A stretch of 64,000 nucleotides of DNA, taken from Pseudomonas asplenii (lineage in GTDB: Bacteria; Pseudomonadota; Gammaproteobacteria; Pseudomonadales; Pseudomonadaceae). The DNA lies in contig NZ_JSYZ01000001.1 of NCBI RefSeq assembly GCF_001293465.1, forward strand, positions 263,503-327,502, given 5' to 3'. A program made the translations under genes and the position numbers. Below the pieces are notes generated by a model. The model did no database searches, was not told where the DNA came from, and worked only from the letters and a program-made list of their open reading frames with translations. This document shows, one piece after another, positions 8,455-19,860 of this stretch (positions are counted from its first letter, which is position 1; every line of letters starts with the position of its first letter).

Positions 8455-9771
8455 ATGCGCATTAGCATATTCGGTTTGGGTTACGTCGGTGCAGTCTGTG
8501 CCGGTTGCCTGTCTGCACGAGGCCATGATGTCGTTGGCGTTGATATCTCCAAGGACAAGATCGACCTGATCAACAACGGCAAGTCGCCGATTGTCGAACC
8601 GGGTCTGGAGCCGCTGCTGGCCCAAGGTATTGCCAGTGGTCGACTGCGCGGCACCACCGACTTCGCCGAGGCGATTCGGGCCACTGATCTGTCGATGCTG
8701 TGTGTCGGTACGCCAAGCAAGAAGAACGGCGACCTGGAGCTGAACTACATCGAATCGGTGTGCCGTGAAATCGGTTTCGTCCTGCGCGACAAGACCACCC
8801 GCCACACCATCGTCGTACGCAGCACCGTGCTGCCGGGCACCGTGAAGAACGTGGTGATCCCGATTCTCGAGGACTGCTCGGGCAAGAAGGCCGGCGTCGA
8901 CTTCGGCGTCGCGGTCAACCCCGAGTTCCTGCGCGAAAGTACCGCGATCAAGGACTACGACTACCCACCGATGACCGTCATCGGCGAACTCGACAGTGCT
9001 TCCGGCGATGTCCTGCAGGCCCTCTACGAAGAACTCGACGCGCCGATCATCCGCAAGGACATCGAAGTGGCCGAGATGATCAAGTACACCTGCAACGTCT
9101 GGCACGCCACCAAGGTGACCTTCGCCAACGAGATCGGCAACATCGCCAAGGCCGTCGGCGTCGATGGCCGCGAAGTGATGGACGTGGTCTGCCAGGACAA
9201 GACCCTCAACCTGTCCCAGTACTACATGCGCCCCGGCTTCGCCTTCGGCGGCTCCTGCCTGCCCAAGGACGTGCGCGCCCTGACCTACCGCGCCGGCTCC
9301 CTGGACGTCGAGTCGCCACTGCTCAACTCGCTGATGCGCAGTAACGAGACTCAGGTACAGAACGCCTTCGACATCGTCGCCAGCCATGACAAGCGCAAGG
9401 TCGCCCTGCTCGGCCTGAGCTTCAAGGCCGGTACCGACGACCTGCGCGAGAGCCCGCTGGTGGAACTGGCGGAAATGCTGATCGGCAAGGGCTTCGACCT
9501 GAGCATCTACGACAAGAACGTCGAGTACGCCCGCGTCCACGGGGCGAACAAGGACTACATCGAATCGAAGATTCCCCACGTGTCGTCCCTGCTCAACGCC
9601 GACTTCGACGCCGTGATCGACAACAGCGACGTGATCATCCTCGGCAACCGCGACGAGAAGTTCCGCGACCTGGCCGAGAACGCGCCACACGGCAAGCAGG
9701 TCATCGACCTGGTCGGCTTCATGTCCAAGCCGACCAGCGCCGGCGGCCGCGCCGAAGGGATCTGCTGGTAA
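8455..9771 (+). CDS. algD: GDP-mannose 6-dehydrogenase AlgD
   Basis: A 438-residue protein. It oxidises GDP-mannose twice with NAD+ to GDP-mannuronic acid, the committed and rate-limiting step of alginate synthesis, in the cytoplasm. The N-terminal Rossmann motif is FGLGYVGAVCAGCLSARGH. The catalytic cysteine is Cys268 in GGSCLPKD, the same number as in P. aeruginosa. The C-terminal UDP-binding domain begins near KVALLGLSFKAGTDDLRESP. It is the first gene of the operon, preceded by the AlgU-type promoter and long leader described at 7957. AGAGG lies about 7 bases before the ATG. Confidence 0.98.
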   Translation: MRISIFGLGYVGAVCAGCLSARGHDVVGVDISKDKIDLINNGKSPIVEPGLEPLLAQGIASGRLRGTTDFAEAIRATDLSMLCVGTPSKKNGDLELNYIESVCREIGFVLRDKTTRHTIVVRSTVLPGTVKNVVIPILEDCSGKKAGVDFGVAVNPEFLRESTAIKDYDYPPMTVIGELDSASGDVLQALYEELDAPIIRKDIEVAEMIKYTCNVWHATKVTFANEIGNIAKAVGVDGREVMDVVCQDKTLNLSQYYMRPGFAFGGSCLPKDVRALTYRAGSLDVESPLLNSLMRSNETQVQNAFDIVASHDKRKVALLGLSFKAGTDDLRESPLVELAEMLIGKGFDLSIYDKNVEYARVHGANKDYIESKIPHVSSLLNADFDAVIDNSDVIILGNRDEKFRDLAENAPHGKQVIDLVGFMSKPTSAGGRAEGICW

Positions 9772-9837
9772 ACCCGCGGCAACCGCAACGCGGTTGATCG
9801 CCAGCAGGCCGGCCCCTCGGGTCCCTCCCCTCCCCGC

Positions 9838-9870
9838 GGGAGCCGGCTTGCTGACGATGGCGCCCCACCG
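9838..9870. repeat. REP-like palindrome between algD and alg8
   Basis: The text GCGGGAGCCGGCTTGCTGACGATGGCGCC resembles the second common Pseudomonas REP type (GGCTTGCTCGCGATGGCG). It lies in the 167-base algD-alg8 gap inside the operon. Its effect on operon expression is unknown. Confidence 0.4.
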
Positions 9871-9938
9871 GGCGCCTCGCCCCCAGGATTGCTAACGACC
9901 CCATCGGGCCTCGCCCGAGACACAGATGGATGCAGATT

Positions 9939-11420
9939 ATGTACAGGCTGAAACATGGCCTCCTCCAGGCCGCCGGTTGGCTGTTCTACCTGACGTTGCT
10001 GATGGGCCTGGCCTCACTGCTGCCCACCTCGACCTTCGATGCCGAATCCAAGGACTTCATCTTCCTGATCGGTGCCGTGGGTATCTGGCGCTACTCCATG
10101 GGCGCCACCCATTTCGTGCGCGGGATGATCTTCCTCTACATCGTCTACCCGCACCTGCGGCGCAAACTGCGCAAGCTGGGCAAGGCCACGGACCCGTCCC
10201 ACGTGTTCCTGATGGTCACCAGCTTTCGCATCGACGCCCACACCACCGCCCAGGTCTACCAATCGGTGATCCGCGAAGCCATCGACTGCGGCTTCCCCAC
10301 CACCGTGGTCTGCTCGCTGGTGGAAATGTCCGATGAGTTGCTGGTCAAGAGCCTCTGGGCGCGGATGAACCCGCCGGAGCGCGTCACCCTCGACTTCGTC
10401 CGCATCGCCGGCACCGGCAAGCGCGACGGCCTGGCCTACGGATTCCGGGCGATCTCCCGTCACCTGCCGGACGAGCGTGCCGTGGTCGCGGTGATCGACG
10501 GCGACACCGTCCTCAGCGAAGGCGTGGTGCGCCGCACCGTGCCCTGGTTCCAGCTGTTCGACAACGTCGGCGGCCTGACCACCAACGAATTCTGCGAAGT
10601 GCGCGGCGGCTACGTCATGAGCGAATGGCACAAGCTGCGCTTCGCCCAGCGCCACATCAACATGTGCTCCATGGCCCTGTCCAAGCGCGTACTGACCATG
10701 ACCGGGCGCATGTCGGTATTCCGCGCCAGCGTGGTCACCGATGCCGGCTTCATCGCCGACGTCGAGAGCGACTCGCTGGAACACTGGCGCCTGGGCCGCT
10801 TCCGCTTCCTCACCGGTGACGACAAGTCCAGCTGGTACAGCCTGATGCGCCTGGGCTACGACACCTTCTACGTGCCCGACGCGGCGATCCATACCGTGGA
10901 GCACCCGCCGGAGAAGAGCTTCATCAAGTCCAGCCGCAAGCTGATGTACCGCTGGTACGGCAACAACCTGCGCCAGAACTCCCGCGCCCTGGGCCTGGGT
11001 ATCCGCCGCCTCGGTCTGTTCACCAGCGTGGTGCTGTTCGACCAGCGCGTGTCGATGTGGACCTCGCTGCTGGGCCTGACCGTGGCGCTGATCGCCAGCT
11101 TCAAGTACGGCATCGAATTCATCCTCGCCTACCTGCTGTGGATCGGCATCACCCGCCTGATCCTGACGATCCTGCTGGCCTGCTCGGGCCACAGCATCGG
11201 CCCGGCCTACCCGGCGATCCTCTATTACAACCAGATCGTCGGCGCACTGATGAAGATCTACGTGTTCTTCCGCCTCGACCGCCAGTCCTGGACCCGCCAG
11301 GACACCAAACTGAGCCGCGACCTCGCCAGCTTTCAAGGTTGGTTCAACACCTGGTCGTCCCGGACCATGACCTTCTCCGCCGGCAGCATTTTCATCGCCG
11401 TGCTGATGACGATGGTCTGA
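9939..11420 (+). CDS. alg8: Alginate polymerase glycosyltransferase Alg8
   Basis: A 493-residue family 2 glycosyltransferase in the inner membrane. It polymerises mannuronate from GDP-mannuronic acid together with Alg44. Transmembrane segments occur near the N-terminus ([40 protein letters not shown]) and C-terminus (several between residues 360 and 490). The catalytic region has [13 protein letters not shown] (DxD-type metal site), TGDDKSSWY and the [14 protein letters not shown] product-binding (QxxRW-like) segment. I prefer ATG 9939 because it gives the N-terminus [14 protein letters not shown] shared with known Alg8. An in-frame ATG at 9930 adds three residues and cannot be excluded. Confidence 0.96.
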   Translation: MYRLKHGLLQAAGWLFYLTLLMGLASLLPTSTFDAESKDFIFLIGAVGIWRYSMGATHFVRGMIFLYIVYPHLRRKLRKLGKATDPSHVFLMVTSFRIDAHTTAQVYQSVIREAIDCGFPTTVVCSLVEMSDELLVKSLWARMNPPERVTLDFVRIAGTGKRDGLAYGFRAISRHLPDERAVVAVIDGDTVLSEGVVRRTVPWFQLFDNVGGLTTNEFCEVRGGYVMSEWHKLRFAQRHINMCSMALSKRVLTMTGRMSVFRASVVTDAGFIADVESDSLEHWRLGRFRFLTGDDKSSWYSLMRLGYDTFYVPDAAIHTVEHPPEKSFIKSSRKLMYRWYGNNLRQNSRALGLGIRRLGLFTSVVLFDQRVSMWTSLLGLTVALIASFKYGIEFILAYLLWIGITRLILTILLACSGHSIGPAYPAILYYNQIVGALMKIYVFFRLDRQSWTRQDTKLSRDLASFQGWFNTWSSRTMTFSAGSIFIAVLMTMV

Positions 11421-11457
11421 CCCGACTCGCCTGAATTAGCCAATGGAGCTTTAACTC

Positions 11458-12636
11458 ATGAACTCTAAAGTCAACGCCAACGTCGTCCACGAATCCGAAG
11501 CCCAGCGCCAGCACGCCCGGGTGAAGATCCCGGCCAAGCTGCGTTTCTTCGGTAGCGCGGGCAAGCCCATGGAAGTGCCTGTGCACGACCTGTCCGCCGG
11601 CGGCCTGAGCTTCAACCTGCCGCCGCAGCAGCAACAGGAACTGACCCTCGGCGAGGTGTACAAGGGCCGTCTGATGTTCGTCATCGACAACCTCGGCCTG
11701 GGCATGGATGTCGAACTGCAGATCCGCGCCTACGACCGCCAGCACGGTCGCGTCGGCTGCCAGTTCCAGAACCTGGAACCCCAGGACATCGCCACCCTGC
11801 GCCACCTGATCACCTCGCACCTGGCCGGTGACATCGTCAGCATGGGCGACGTGCTCGCCACCCTGCAGCGCGACAACTTCACCAAGGCCCGGCGCAAGAA
11901 GGACGACGGCACCGGCCTGAGCCCGCTTGGCCGCCTGCGTGCGGTGACTTTCAGCGTCGGCGTGTTCGTCGTCGGCCTGGCGGCGTTCGGCTTCGTGCTC
12001 AAGTCGATCTACGGCATGTACTTCGTCAGCCACGCCCAGGCCGGCCTGGTCAGCGTGCCGGGGGTGAACGTCACCATGCCGCGCGACGGTACCGTGCAGA
12101 GCCTGCTCAAGGACGACGGCATCGCCGCCAAGGGCGCGCCACTGGCGAGCTTCAGCACCAGCATGCTCGACGTGCTCAAGGGCCACCTGGACGAAGACCA
12201 GCTGCAACCGGCCAAGGTCGAGGAACTGTTCGGCAAGCAGATGACCGGTACCCTGACCTCGCCGTGCGACTGTGTGGTCGCCCAGCAACTGGTCGCCAAC
12301 GGTCAGTACGCCAGCAAGGGCGACGTGATCTTCCAGTTGGTGCCACGCAACAGCGTGGCCAACGTCGAGGCACGTTTCTCCTATCGCCAGTTCGGCGAAG
12401 TACGTCCCGGCACCCGCGTGAACTTCCAGGTCGCCGGCGAAGAGCAGGTACGCCAGGGCCGGATCGTCAGCAGCTCCAGCCTGAAGAGCGACGACCTGTC
12501 CTCCGACATCCGCGTGCTGATCAAGCCGGATGAAAGCCTCGACAGCAGCCTCGCCGGCCGTCCGGTGGAAGTGCACAGCGACCGTGGCCCGAACCTCAAC
12601 TGGCTGATCGACAAAGCCATGGCCGCCGGACTGTAA
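11458..12636 (+). CDS. alg44: Alginate biosynthesis c-di-GMP receptor Alg44
   Basis: A 392-residue protein with a cytoplasmic PilZ domain (residues about 14-120), one transmembrane helix (about 162-185) and a periplasmic membrane-fusion-like region. The c-di-GMP motifs are intact: RxxxR is R17-QHA-R21, and the second motif is D44-L-S46-AG-G49. Binding of c-di-GMP is needed for Alg8 to polymerise alginate in P. aeruginosa. The periplasmic domain is thought to bridge to the AlgK/AlgE export path. GGAG sits about 10 bases before the ATG. It lies 37 bases downstream of alg8. Confidence 0.97.
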   Translation: MNSKVNANVVHESEAQRQHARVKIPAKLRFFGSAGKPMEVPVHDLSAGGLSFNLPPQQQQELTLGEVYKGRLMFVIDNLGLGMDVELQIRAYDRQHGRVGCQFQNLEPQDIATLRHLITSHLAGDIVSMGDVLATLQRDNFTKARRKKDDGTGLSPLGRLRAVTFSVGVFVVGLAAFGFVLKSIYGMYFVSHAQAGLVSVPGVNVTMPRDGTVQSLLKDDGIAAKGAPLASFSTSMLDVLKGHLDEDQLQPAKVEELFGKQMTGTLTSPCDCVVAQQLVANGQYASKGDVIFQLVPRNSVANVEARFSYRQFGEVRPGTRVNFQVAGEEQVRQGRIVSSSSLKSDDLSSDIRVLIKPDESLDSSLAGRPVEVHSDRGPNLNWLIDKAMAAGL

Positions 12637-12645
12637 GCGGAGGAC

Positions 12646-14049
12646 ATGCCTGTGACGACCTTCAGACCCCTGCCCCTGACACTGGCCATGGCGATCGGCC
12701 TGGCCGGTTGCGCCGGTCTGCCCGACCAGCGCCTGGCCAACGAGGCGCTCAAGCGCGGCGACACCGCCCTGGCCGAGCAGAACTACCGCCAACTGGCGGA
12801 CCTGGGCTACAGCGACGCACAGGTCGGCCTGGCCGATATCCAGGTGGAAAGCCGCGACCCGGCACAGATCCGTCAGGCCGAGGCGACCTACCGCGCCGCC
12901 GCCGACACCTCGCCCCGTGCCCAGGCCCGCCTGGGGCGCCTGCTGGTGGCCAAGCCCGGCGCGACCGAAGCCGAGCACCACGAGGCCGAGACCCTGCTGA
13001 AAAAGGCCTTCGCCAATGGTGAAGGCAACACCCTGATCGCCCTGGCGATGCTCTACCTGCAATTCCCGCAGAGCTTCCCCGAGGTCAACGCCCAGCGCCA
13101 GATCGACCAGTGGCGCAGCGCCGGCTACCCGGAAGCGGGGCTGGCCCAGGTCCTGCTCTATCGCACCCAGGGTACCTACGACCAGCACCTGGACGAGGTG
13201 GAGAAAATCTGCAAGGCCGCGCTCAACAGCACCGACATCTGCTACGTCGAGCTGGCCACCGTCTACCAGAAACGCGCCCAGCCGGACCAGCAGGCCGAAC
13301 TGCTCAAGCAGTTGCAGGCCGCCTACAGCCGCGGTGCAGTCGGTGCCCAGCGGGTCGACAGCGTCGCCCGGGTACTGGCCGACTCGAGCCTCGGCCAGCC
13401 GGATACGAAAACCGCGCAGGCACTGCTCGAGAAGATCGCCCCCGGCTACCCGGCATCCTGGGTCAGCCTGGCGCAACTGCTCTACGACTACCCCGACCTG
13501 GGCAACGTCGACCAGATGATGGAGTACCTGAACAATGGTCGCGCCGCCGACCAGCCGCGGGCCGAACTGCTGCTGGGCAAGCTCTACTACGAAGGCAAGT
13601 GGGTGCCGGCGGACGCGAAACAGGCCGAGGCGCATTTCCAGAAAGCCGTCGGCCGCGAAGTCGCCGCCGACTACTACCTGGGGCAGATCTATCGCCGCGG
13701 CTACCTCGGCCAGGTCTACCCGCAGAAAGCCCTCGACCACCTGCTCAAGGCCGCCCGCAACGGCCAGAACAGCGCCGACTACGCCATTGCCCAACTGTTT
13801 TCCCAGGGTCGCGGGACCAAGCCCGACCCGCTCAACGCCTATGTCTTCGGCCAACTGGCAAAAACCCAGGACACGCCGCAAGCCAATGAGCTGGCCCAGC
13901 AACTCGACGAACAACTGCCGCCTGCCCAGCGCGCCGACGCCCAGCGCCTGTTGCAGCAGGAGCAGCGCCTGCGCGGCACCCTGAGCCGCAACGCGCTGGA
14001 CCTGCAACAAGTCCTGCAGGAAGGCGACAGCGAGGAAAAGACCCTATGA
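12646..14049 (+). CDS. algK: Alginate outer-membrane lipoprotein AlgK (TPR/Sel1-like)
   Basis: A 467-residue protein. A lipobox LAGC puts the acylated cysteine at residue 22. The rest is a run of TPR/Sel1-like helical repeats (for example [20 protein letters not shown] and [20 protein letters not shown]). AlgK is a periplasmic scaffold on the outer membrane that localises the AlgE pore and joins the periplasmic modification complex. It starts 9 bases after alg44 and its end overlaps algE by 4 bases (ATGA), so translation is coupled. Confidence 0.96.
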   Translation: MPVTTFRPLPLTLAMAIGLAGCAGLPDQRLANEALKRGDTALAEQNYRQLADLGYSDAQVGLADIQVESRDPAQIRQAEATYRAAADTSPRAQARLGRLLVAKPGATEAEHHEAETLLKKAFANGEGNTLIALAMLYLQFPQSFPEVNAQRQIDQWRSAGYPEAGLAQVLLYRTQGTYDQHLDEVEKICKAALNSTDICYVELATVYQKRAQPDQQAELLKQLQAAYSRGAVGAQRVDSVARVLADSSLGQPDTKTAQALLEKIAPGYPASWVSLAQLLYDYPDLGNVDQMMEYLNNGRAADQPRAELLLGKLYYEGKWVPADAKQAEAHFQKAVGREVAADYYLGQIYRRGYLGQVYPQKALDHLLKAARNGQNSADYAIAQLFSQGRGTKPDPLNAYVFGQLAKTQDTPQANELAQQLDEQLPPAQRADAQRLLQQEQRLRGTLSRNALDLQQVLQEGDSEEKTL

Positions 14050-15530
14050 CTTTCAATCCTTTCGTGAAGGCCGGCATCGGCCTGAGCTTTGCCCTGGCCT
14101 GGTCCACGCCGACCCTGGCCGCCCTCACCGAAACCCAGAATTTCGGCCTGGAAGCGAAGATCACCGCGCAGTCGGAAGACGATCGCGACCTCGGCACCCT
14201 CAAGGGTGGCGACGCCAACGGCATCGGCCTCGACCTGCGCCCCTGGGTTTACGGCGAAAGCGGCAACTGGAGCGCCTACGCCATGGGCCAGGCGGTGACC
14301 GCCACCGACATCATCGAGACCGACACCCTGCAACAGGCCAATGGCGACCAGGAAAGCTCGAGCAACGACGCCCGCAAGCCGGACAAGAGCTACCTGGCCC
14401 TGCGTGAGTTCTGGGTCGGCTACAAGGGCTTCACGCCCTACCCCGGCGAGATCCTCAAGTTCGGTCGCCAGCGCCTGCGCAACGACGACGGACAGTGGCG
14501 CGACACCAACATCGAAGCGCTGAACTGGACCTTCGACACCACCCTGCTGCGCGCCAACCTGGGGACCGCCGAACGCTTCAGCGAATACCGCACCGACCTC
14601 ACCGAACTCGCGCCCAAGGACAAGGACCGCCTGCACGTCTACGGCGACGTCGCCTACCAGTGGACCCCGGGCCAGTGGGTCGGCCTGCGCGCCCACCACA
14701 GCCACGACGACGGCAAGCTCGACTACCCGACCCCGGGTGTCGCCAGCGACCCGCTGGACAAGAAGGAAAACGGCAACCTGACCTGGCTCGGCCTGGAAGC
14801 CAACAGCGACGCCTACAACTTCCGCAACACCAACACGATCAACTACTGGGCCAGCCTGACCGGCATGAGCGGCCACCGCGATAGCGTCAACCCGCTCAAC
14901 GCCGACGGTACCCGTCCGGCCGAAGCCAAGCGTGGCGACAGCGTCAATGGCTGGGCCACCGACCTCGGCGTGCGCCTGCGCCTGGATCCGAACTGGCAGG
15001 TCGGTGCCGCCTACGCCCGTGCCAGCGGCGACTACGAACAGAACGGCCTGGAAAGCAACCGCTCGAACTTCACCGGCACCCGCTCACGCATGCACCGCTT
15101 CGGCGAAGCCTTCCGTGGCGAACTGAACAACCTGCAGACCGCCACCCTGTTCGGCTCCTGGCAACTGCGCGAGGACTACGACGCCAGCCTGGTCTACCAC
15201 AAGTTCTGGCGTGTCGACGGCAACAAGGACGTCGGCAGCAACGGCATCAACGCCGCGCAGAACACCTATGACGACAGCACCGGCGCCCTGCTCTCCAGCA
15301 CCTCGCTGCCGCTGCAGGACGGCAAGAAGGACATGGGCCAGGAGATGGATCTGGTGGTCACCAAGTACTTCAAGCAGGGCCTGCTGCCGGCAGCCCTGAG
15401 CCAGTCGATCGACGAACCTTCGGCGCTGGTGCGCTTTCGCGGCGGCGTGTTCAAGCCGGGCAGCGCCTACGGCCACGACGTCGATTCCTACATGCACCGC
15501 GCATTCATCGACGTGATCTGGCGCTTCTGA
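14046..15530 (+). CDS. algE: Alginate outer-membrane porin AlgE
   Basis: A 494-residue protein with an N-terminal signal peptide cleaved near ALA (residues about 24-26) and alternating aromatic/polar strands typical of an 18-stranded beta-barrel. It ends in DVIWRF, with the C-terminal Phe used for outer-membrane assembly. AlgE is the alginate-specific secretion pore. Many Arg residues (for example [13 protein letters not shown]) would line the electropositive channel. It overlaps algK by 4 bases. Confidence 0.97.
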   Translation: MTFNPFVKAGIGLSFALAWSTPTLAALTETQNFGLEAKITAQSEDDRDLGTLKGGDANGIGLDLRPWVYGESGNWSAYAMGQAVTATDIIETDTLQQANGDQESSSNDARKPDKSYLALREFWVGYKGFTPYPGEILKFGRQRLRNDDGQWRDTNIEALNWTFDTTLLRANLGTAERFSEYRTDLTELAPKDKDRLHVYGDVAYQWTPGQWVGLRAHHSHDDGKLDYPTPGVASDPLDKKENGNLTWLGLEANSDAYNFRNTNTINYWASLTGMSGHRDSVNPLNADGTRPAEAKRGDSVNGWATDLGVRLRLDPNWQVGAAYARASGDYEQNGLESNRSNFTGTRSRMHRFGEAFRGELNNLQTATLFGSWQLREDYDASLVYHKFWRVDGNKDVGSNGINAAQNTYDDSTGALLSSTSLPLQDGKKDMGQEMDLVVTKYFKQGLLPAALSQSIDEPSALVRFRGGVFKPGSAYGHDVDSYMHRAFIDVIWRF

Positions 15531-15556
15531 TGCCGGCCGCCAAGGGAGTTTCCAAG

Positions 15557-17146
15557 ATGAATCAGATCGCCATGCAAGGTTCGCTCAGCGCTCTCGCTGC
15601 CGCCCTGTTGCTGGCCGGCAGCACGGCGTTCGCCAACGTCGAGAAGCCGGCCACCGCCAGCGGCCAGGCGCCGATCATTGCCAAGGAACTGCAACAGGCC
15701 AAGACCTATACCGTCAGCACCGCGCCGAGCGAACCGCTGCACCTGGAAAAGCCCAAGCTGCCGGACCTCGGCGGCTACACCGCCGAGGCCGTCGCGGCGA
15801 AGATCGTGCGCGGCCAGCCGGGCAAGATCAGCGTGCGCCGGATGATGCAGGAGGACGCCCTCAAGGACTTCATCGGCGGTGACAACAAGATGGCCGAATG
15901 GGTGGTGCGCCAGCACGGCATCCCCCAGGCGATCTTCATCGACGACGGTTACCTGAACCTCAAGGACCTGGTGAAGAAGCTGCCGGCCAAGTACATCAGC
16001 GAAACCTCGCCGGGCGTATTCCTGGCCAGGATTCCGATCGTGGTCGGGCGCAAGGGCATCCTCGAAATCGACGGTCAGACCCAGGAACTGCGGCTGTCCC
16101 AGGAAGGCGGCGCGTTCCTGGTCAACGACGGGCAACTGTTCGTGCGCGACACCAAGGTCACCGGCTGGCGCGAGGCCGACAACGGCCCGGCGACCTTCCG
16201 TTCGCCGAAGGAATTCCGTCCGTTCCTGCTGGCCTGGGGCGGCACCGAGACCTATATCGTCAACAGCACGATGGCCAGCTTCGGCTACTCCAACAGTAAG
16301 TCCTACGGTGTGAGTATTTCCCAGTACACGCCGAACATGGCCAAGGTGCTCAAGCGTCCCGAACCGACCGGCTGGATCATCGGTTCGCAATTCAGCGACA
16401 TGTGGTACGGCTTCTACTGCTATGAAACCCGTGACTTCGTGCTCAAGGGCAATACCTATCGCGACAACATCGTCTACGGCATCGACCCCCACGACCGCTC
16501 GCACCGGCTGATCATCGCCGACAACACCGTGTACGGCACGAAGAAGAAGCACGGCATCATCATTTCCCGGGAAGTGAACGACAGCTTCATCTTCAACAAC
16601 CGCAGCTACGACAACCACCTCTCGGGACTGGTGATCGACCGCAACAGCGTCAACAACCTGATCGCCTACAACGAGATCTACAAGAACCATACCGACGGCA
16701 TCACCCTCTACGAGAGTGCCGACAACCTGATCTACGCCAACCGGCTGATCGGCAACAAGCGCCACGGCATCCGCATCCGCAACAGCGTCAACGTGCGCCT
16801 GTACGAGAACCTTTCGATGGCCAACGGCCTGACCGGCATCTACGGCCACATCAAGGACCTGAGCGACACCGACCGCGACATCAAGCTCGACCCGTTCGAC
16901 GCCGAAGTCTCGCTGATCGTGGTCGGCGGCGAACTGGCCGGCAACGGCAGCGGCCCGCTGTCCATCGACTCGCCGCTGAGCCTGGAACTGTACCGGGTGT
17001 CGATGCTCGCCCCGGCCAAGAGCAGCGGCATCACCTTCACCGGCGTGCTGGGTGATCGCCAGGATGAAATTCTCGACCTGCTGGTGCGCCAGCAGAAAGC
17101 CGTGCTGATCGACCCCGTCGAACGCCAGACCGAAATGCGCGATTGA
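15557..17146 (+). CDS. algG: Poly(beta-D-mannuronate) C5-epimerase AlgG
   Basis: A 529-residue periplasmic right-handed beta-helix enzyme that turns mannuronate residues of the polymer into guluronate. The catalytic DPHD motif is present, with His312-Asp313 in YGIDPHDRSHR, and the conserved downstream Arg is in IIISREVND. Repeated N-x-x-Y/N-N coils (NRSYDNHLSGLVIDRN and others) follow. I choose ATG 15557 because GGGAG lies 8 bases upstream and a signal peptide begins there. An ATG at 15530 overlapping the algE stop would add nine residues. AlgG also helps shield the polymer from AlgL. Confidence 0.97.
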   Translation: MNQIAMQGSLSALAAALLLAGSTAFANVEKPATASGQAPIIAKELQQAKTYTVSTAPSEPLHLEKPKLPDLGGYTAEAVAAKIVRGQPGKISVRRMMQEDALKDFIGGDNKMAEWVVRQHGIPQAIFIDDGYLNLKDLVKKLPAKYISETSPGVFLARIPIVVGRKGILEIDGQTQELRLSQEGGAFLVNDGQLFVRDTKVTGWREADNGPATFRSPKEFRPFLLAWGGTETYIVNSTMASFGYSNSKSYGVSISQYTPNMAKVLKRPEPTGWIIGSQFSDMWYGFYCYETRDFVLKGNTYRDNIVYGIDPHDRSHRLIIADNTVYGTKKKHGIIISREVNDSFIFNNRSYDNHLSGLVIDRNSVNNLIAYNEIYKNHTDGITLYESADNLIYANRLIGNKRHGIRIRNSVNVRLYENLSMANGLTGIYGHIKDLSDTDRDIKLDPFDAEVSLIVVGGELAGNGSGPLSIDSPLSLELYRVSMLAPAKSSGITFTGVLGDRQDEILDLLVRQQKAVLIDPVERQTEMRD

Positions 17147-17157
17147 GGACGACCTTA

Positions 17158-18591
17158 ATGAACCCACACCTGATCAAACTGCTCGGCCTCTCTGCCCTTG
17201 CCACCGCGATCCTCGCCGCCAGCGGCAACCTGCGGGCCGAGGAAGTGCAAGCGCCGAAATTCACCGCCGAGCCTTGCTGCAGCCTGTGCCCCGCGGCCCA
17301 TGATGCAAAGAACTACGTGACCCGCTACCAGCAGAACTTCACCACCCTGGTCCAGGCCCAGGGCGACTGGCTGTTCCGTACCCAAGAAGACCTGCGTACC
17401 GAGTTCGACACCACGCCGGCCGGCTACAAGCGCCTGCAGCAACTGCACGATGCCTTCAAGAGCAAGGGCGTCGAACTGGTGGTGGTCTACCAGCCGACCC
17501 GTGGCCTGGTGAACCGCAACAAGCTGTTCCCCGCCGAGCGCGACAAGTTCGACTACCAGAAGGCCCTGCACAACTACCAGGCGATGCTCGGCCGCTTCGC
17601 GAAAATGGGCTACCACGTGCCCGACCTGTCGCCACTGACCAACGAGCAGCAGGCCCACGACTTCTACTTCCGTGGCGACCAGCACTGGACCCCGTACGGT
17701 GCCGAACGCACGGCGAAGATCGTCGCCGAGACGGTGAAAAAGGTCCCCGGCTTCGCCGACATCCCCCATCGCGAATTCGAGACCCACGTTTCCGGCCGCA
17801 TGGGCAAGACCGGCACCCTGCACAACATGGCCGGCCAGCTGTGCGGCACCAGCTACGCGATCCAGTACATGGAACAGTTCGCCACCGAGCCCAAGGGTGA
17901 GGCAGCAGACGGCGACCTGTTCGGTGACGCCGGCGACCCGCAGATCACCCTGGTCGGCACCAGCCACAGTGGCAAGAACTACAATTTCGCCGGCTTCCTG
18001 CAGCAGTACATCGGTGCCGACATTCTCAACGTGGCCTTCCCCGGCGGCGGCCTGGAAGGCTCGATGCTGCAATACCTGGGCAGCGAAGAGTTCCAGAAGA
18101 AACCACCGAAGATCCTCATCTGGGAGTTCTCGCCGCTCTACCGCCTGGACCAGGAAACCATCTACCGGCAGATGATGTCCCTGCTCGACAACGGCTGCGA
18201 AGGCAAGAACGCCGACATGAGTGCCAGCACCACGGTCAAGCCGGGCAAGAACGAGCTGCTGGTCAACAGCAACAACCGCGACCTGCGCAACAGCGGCCAC
18301 CAGGTCGACATCCGTTTCGCCGACACCTCGGTGAAAACCCTGCAAGCCACCCTCTGGTACATGAACGGTCGCCACGAGGACATCAAGATCGAGAAACCGG
18401 AAACATCGGACACGGACGGACGTTTCGCCTTCGAACTGCGCACCGACGAGGACTGGGCCAACCAGAACCTGCTGGCCGTGGAAGTCCAGGGCCCGGAACC
18501 GGGCACCGCGCCCCAGAAGGTCGAGGCGAAGATCTGCAAACGCAACGTATTCCCCAGCGCCGAGCCCCACCGGGCCCAGGCCGGGTTATGA
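17158..18591 (+). CDS. algX: Alginate O-acetyltransferase AlgX
   Basis: A 477-residue periplasmic protein with a signal peptide, an SGNH-hydrolase-like domain and a C-terminal carbohydrate-binding module. The catalytic triad is intact and keeps the P. aeruginosa numbering: Asp174 and His176 in [11 protein letters not shown] and Ser269 in GTSHSGKN. AlgX passes acetyl groups to O2/O3 of mannuronate. ATG 17158 is chosen over TTG 17143 because AGGA lies directly upstream and the signal peptide starts there. It begins 11 bases after algG. Confidence 0.97.
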   Translation: MNPHLIKLLGLSALATAILAASGNLRAEEVQAPKFTAEPCCSLCPAAHDAKNYVTRYQQNFTTLVQAQGDWLFRTQEDLRTEFDTTPAGYKRLQQLHDAFKSKGVELVVVYQPTRGLVNRNKLFPAERDKFDYQKALHNYQAMLGRFAKMGYHVPDLSPLTNEQQAHDFYFRGDQHWTPYGAERTAKIVAETVKKVPGFADIPHREFETHVSGRMGKTGTLHNMAGQLCGTSYAIQYMEQFATEPKGEAADGDLFGDAGDPQITLVGTSHSGKNYNFAGFLQQYIGADILNVAFPGGGLEGSMLQYLGSEEFQKKPPKILIWEFSPLYRLDQETIYRQMMSLLDNGCEGKNADMSASTTVKPGKNELLVNSNNRDLRNSGHQVDIRFADTSVKTLQATLWYMNGRHEDIKIEKPETSDTDGRFAFELRTDEDWANQNLLAVEVQGPEPGTAPQKVEAKICKRNVFPSAEPHRAQAGL

Positions 18592-18602
18592 GGTGCCTGA
18601 AG

Positions 18603-19712
18603 ATGACTATCCGCACACTGCTCGTTCCTTCCCTGCTGGGCCTGGCGATCGTCGCCGGCTCCGCCCAGGCGGCGGCGCCACTGCGTCCGCCGCAGGGTTA
18701 CTTCGCCGCCGTCGACAAGGTCAAGAGCGGCGACAGCAGCGAGGGCTGCGAGGCCATGCCCCAGCCCTACACCGGCCAGCTGCAGTTCCGCAGCAAGTAC
18801 GAGGGTTCCGACAAGGCCCGGGCGACCCTCAACGTGCAGTCGGAAAAGGCCTTTCGCGACAGCACCGCCGACATCACCAGCATGGAGCGCGGCACCAGCA
18901 AACAGGTGATGCAGTTCATGCGTGACGGCCGCCCGCAGGAGTTGAGCTGTACGCTGAACTGGCTGACCGCCTGGGCCCAGGCCGATGCGCTGACCTCCAG
19001 GGACTTCAACCACACCGGCAAGTCCATGCGCAAATGGGCGCTGGGCAGCATGGCCTCGTCCTACCTGCGCCTGAAGTTCTCCGACTCCCGTCCGCTGGCG
19101 ACCCACCAGAAGGAGGCGCAGCAGATCGAGGCCTGGTTCGGCAAGCTGGCCGACCAGGTGGTCAGCGACTGGGACAACCTGCCGCTGGACAAGACCAACA
19201 ACCACTCGTACTGGGCCGCCTGGGCGGTGATGGCAACCGCCATCGCCACCGACCGCCGTGACCTGTTCGACTGGGCGGTGAAGGAATACAAGGTCGGTGC
19301 CAACCAGGTCGACCCGCAGGGTTTCCTGCCCAACGAACTCAAGCGCCAGCAACGCGCCCTGGCCTACCACAACTATGCGCTGCCGCCGCTGGCGATGATC
19401 GCCAGCTTCGCCCTGGCCAACGGCGTCGACCTGCGCCAGGAAAACAACGCTGCCCTCAAGCGCCTCGGCGACCGGGTGCTGGCCGGCGTCCAGGACCCCA
19501 GCCAGTTCCAGGCCCGCAACGGCCGCGAGCAGGACATGACCGATCTCAAGGTCGACAGCAAATTCGCCTGGCTGGAGCCCTACTGCACGCTCTACACCTG
19601 CCCGGACGATGTGCTGCAGCGCAAGCACGGGATGCAGCCGTTCAAGGCCTTCCGCCTCGGCGGCGACCTGACCCGGGTCTACGACCCGGCGCACGAGAAG
19701 GGTAACCGCTAA
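18603..19712 (+). CDS. algL: Alginate lyase AlgL
   Basis: A 369-residue periplasmic PL5 lyase. It clears misguided alginate from the periplasm during export by beta-elimination. A signal peptide ([20 protein letters not shown]) precedes the (alpha/alpha) toroid. The active-site text NNHSYW is present (His201), with [12 protein letters not shown] further on. ATG 18603 has AGGTG 9 bases upstream. An upstream in-frame ATG at 18588 overlaps algX and adds five residues. It is the last gene before the hairpin cluster at 19724. Confidence 0.96.
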   Translation: MTIRTLLVPSLLGLAIVAGSAQAAAPLRPPQGYFAAVDKVKSGDSSEGCEAMPQPYTGQLQFRSKYEGSDKARATLNVQSEKAFRDSTADITSMERGTSKQVMQFMRDGRPQELSCTLNWLTAWAQADALTSRDFNHTGKSMRKWALGSMASSYLRLKFSDSRPLATHQKEAQQIEAWFGKLADQVVSDWDNLPLDKTNNHSYWAAWAVMATAIATDRRDLFDWAVKEYKVGANQVDPQGFLPNELKRQQRALAYHNYALPPLAMIASFALANGVDLRQENNAALKRLGDRVLAGVQDPSQFQARNGREQDMTDLKVDSKFAWLEPYCTLYTCPDDVLQRKHGMQPFKAFRLGGDLTRVYDPAHEKGNR

Positions 19713-19723
19713 CGAACCCGATG

Positions 19724-19860
19724 GTGCCCACGCTCCGCGTGGGCACGCAGCCCGTGACGCCCTGCGTCACAAAGCGGACGCCAAGCGTCCTGAGAGGCGT
19801 TCCCACGCAAAGCGTGGGAACGATCGACGCCCCCCGGATTGCATGGGGGGTTTGGGGGGG
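19724..19860. repeat. Cluster of four perfect three-base-loop hairpins plus C/G tracts between algL and algI
   Basis: Four inverted repeats follow one another: GTGCCCACGC/GCGTGGGCAC (19724-19746), GTGACGC/GCGTCAC (19754-19770), GGACGC/GCGTCC (19776-19790) and CGTTCCCACGC/GCGTGGGAACG (19798-19822). Every one has a 3-base loop, with stems of 10, 7, 6 and 11 bp. A C6/G6 inverted tract (19830-19850) and a second G7 run follow. The first and last stems share the CCCACGC/GCGTGGG core, as in a dispersed Pseudomonas repeat family. The cluster fills most of the 188-base algL-algI gap. Confidence 0.85.

Noticed and set aside
11392..14010. 872-codon open frame on the minus strand across alg44-algK
   Set aside because: It is a shadow frame of high-GC coding DNA. 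The plus strand holds alg44 and algK with full domain matches, and the antisense translation is low-complexity.
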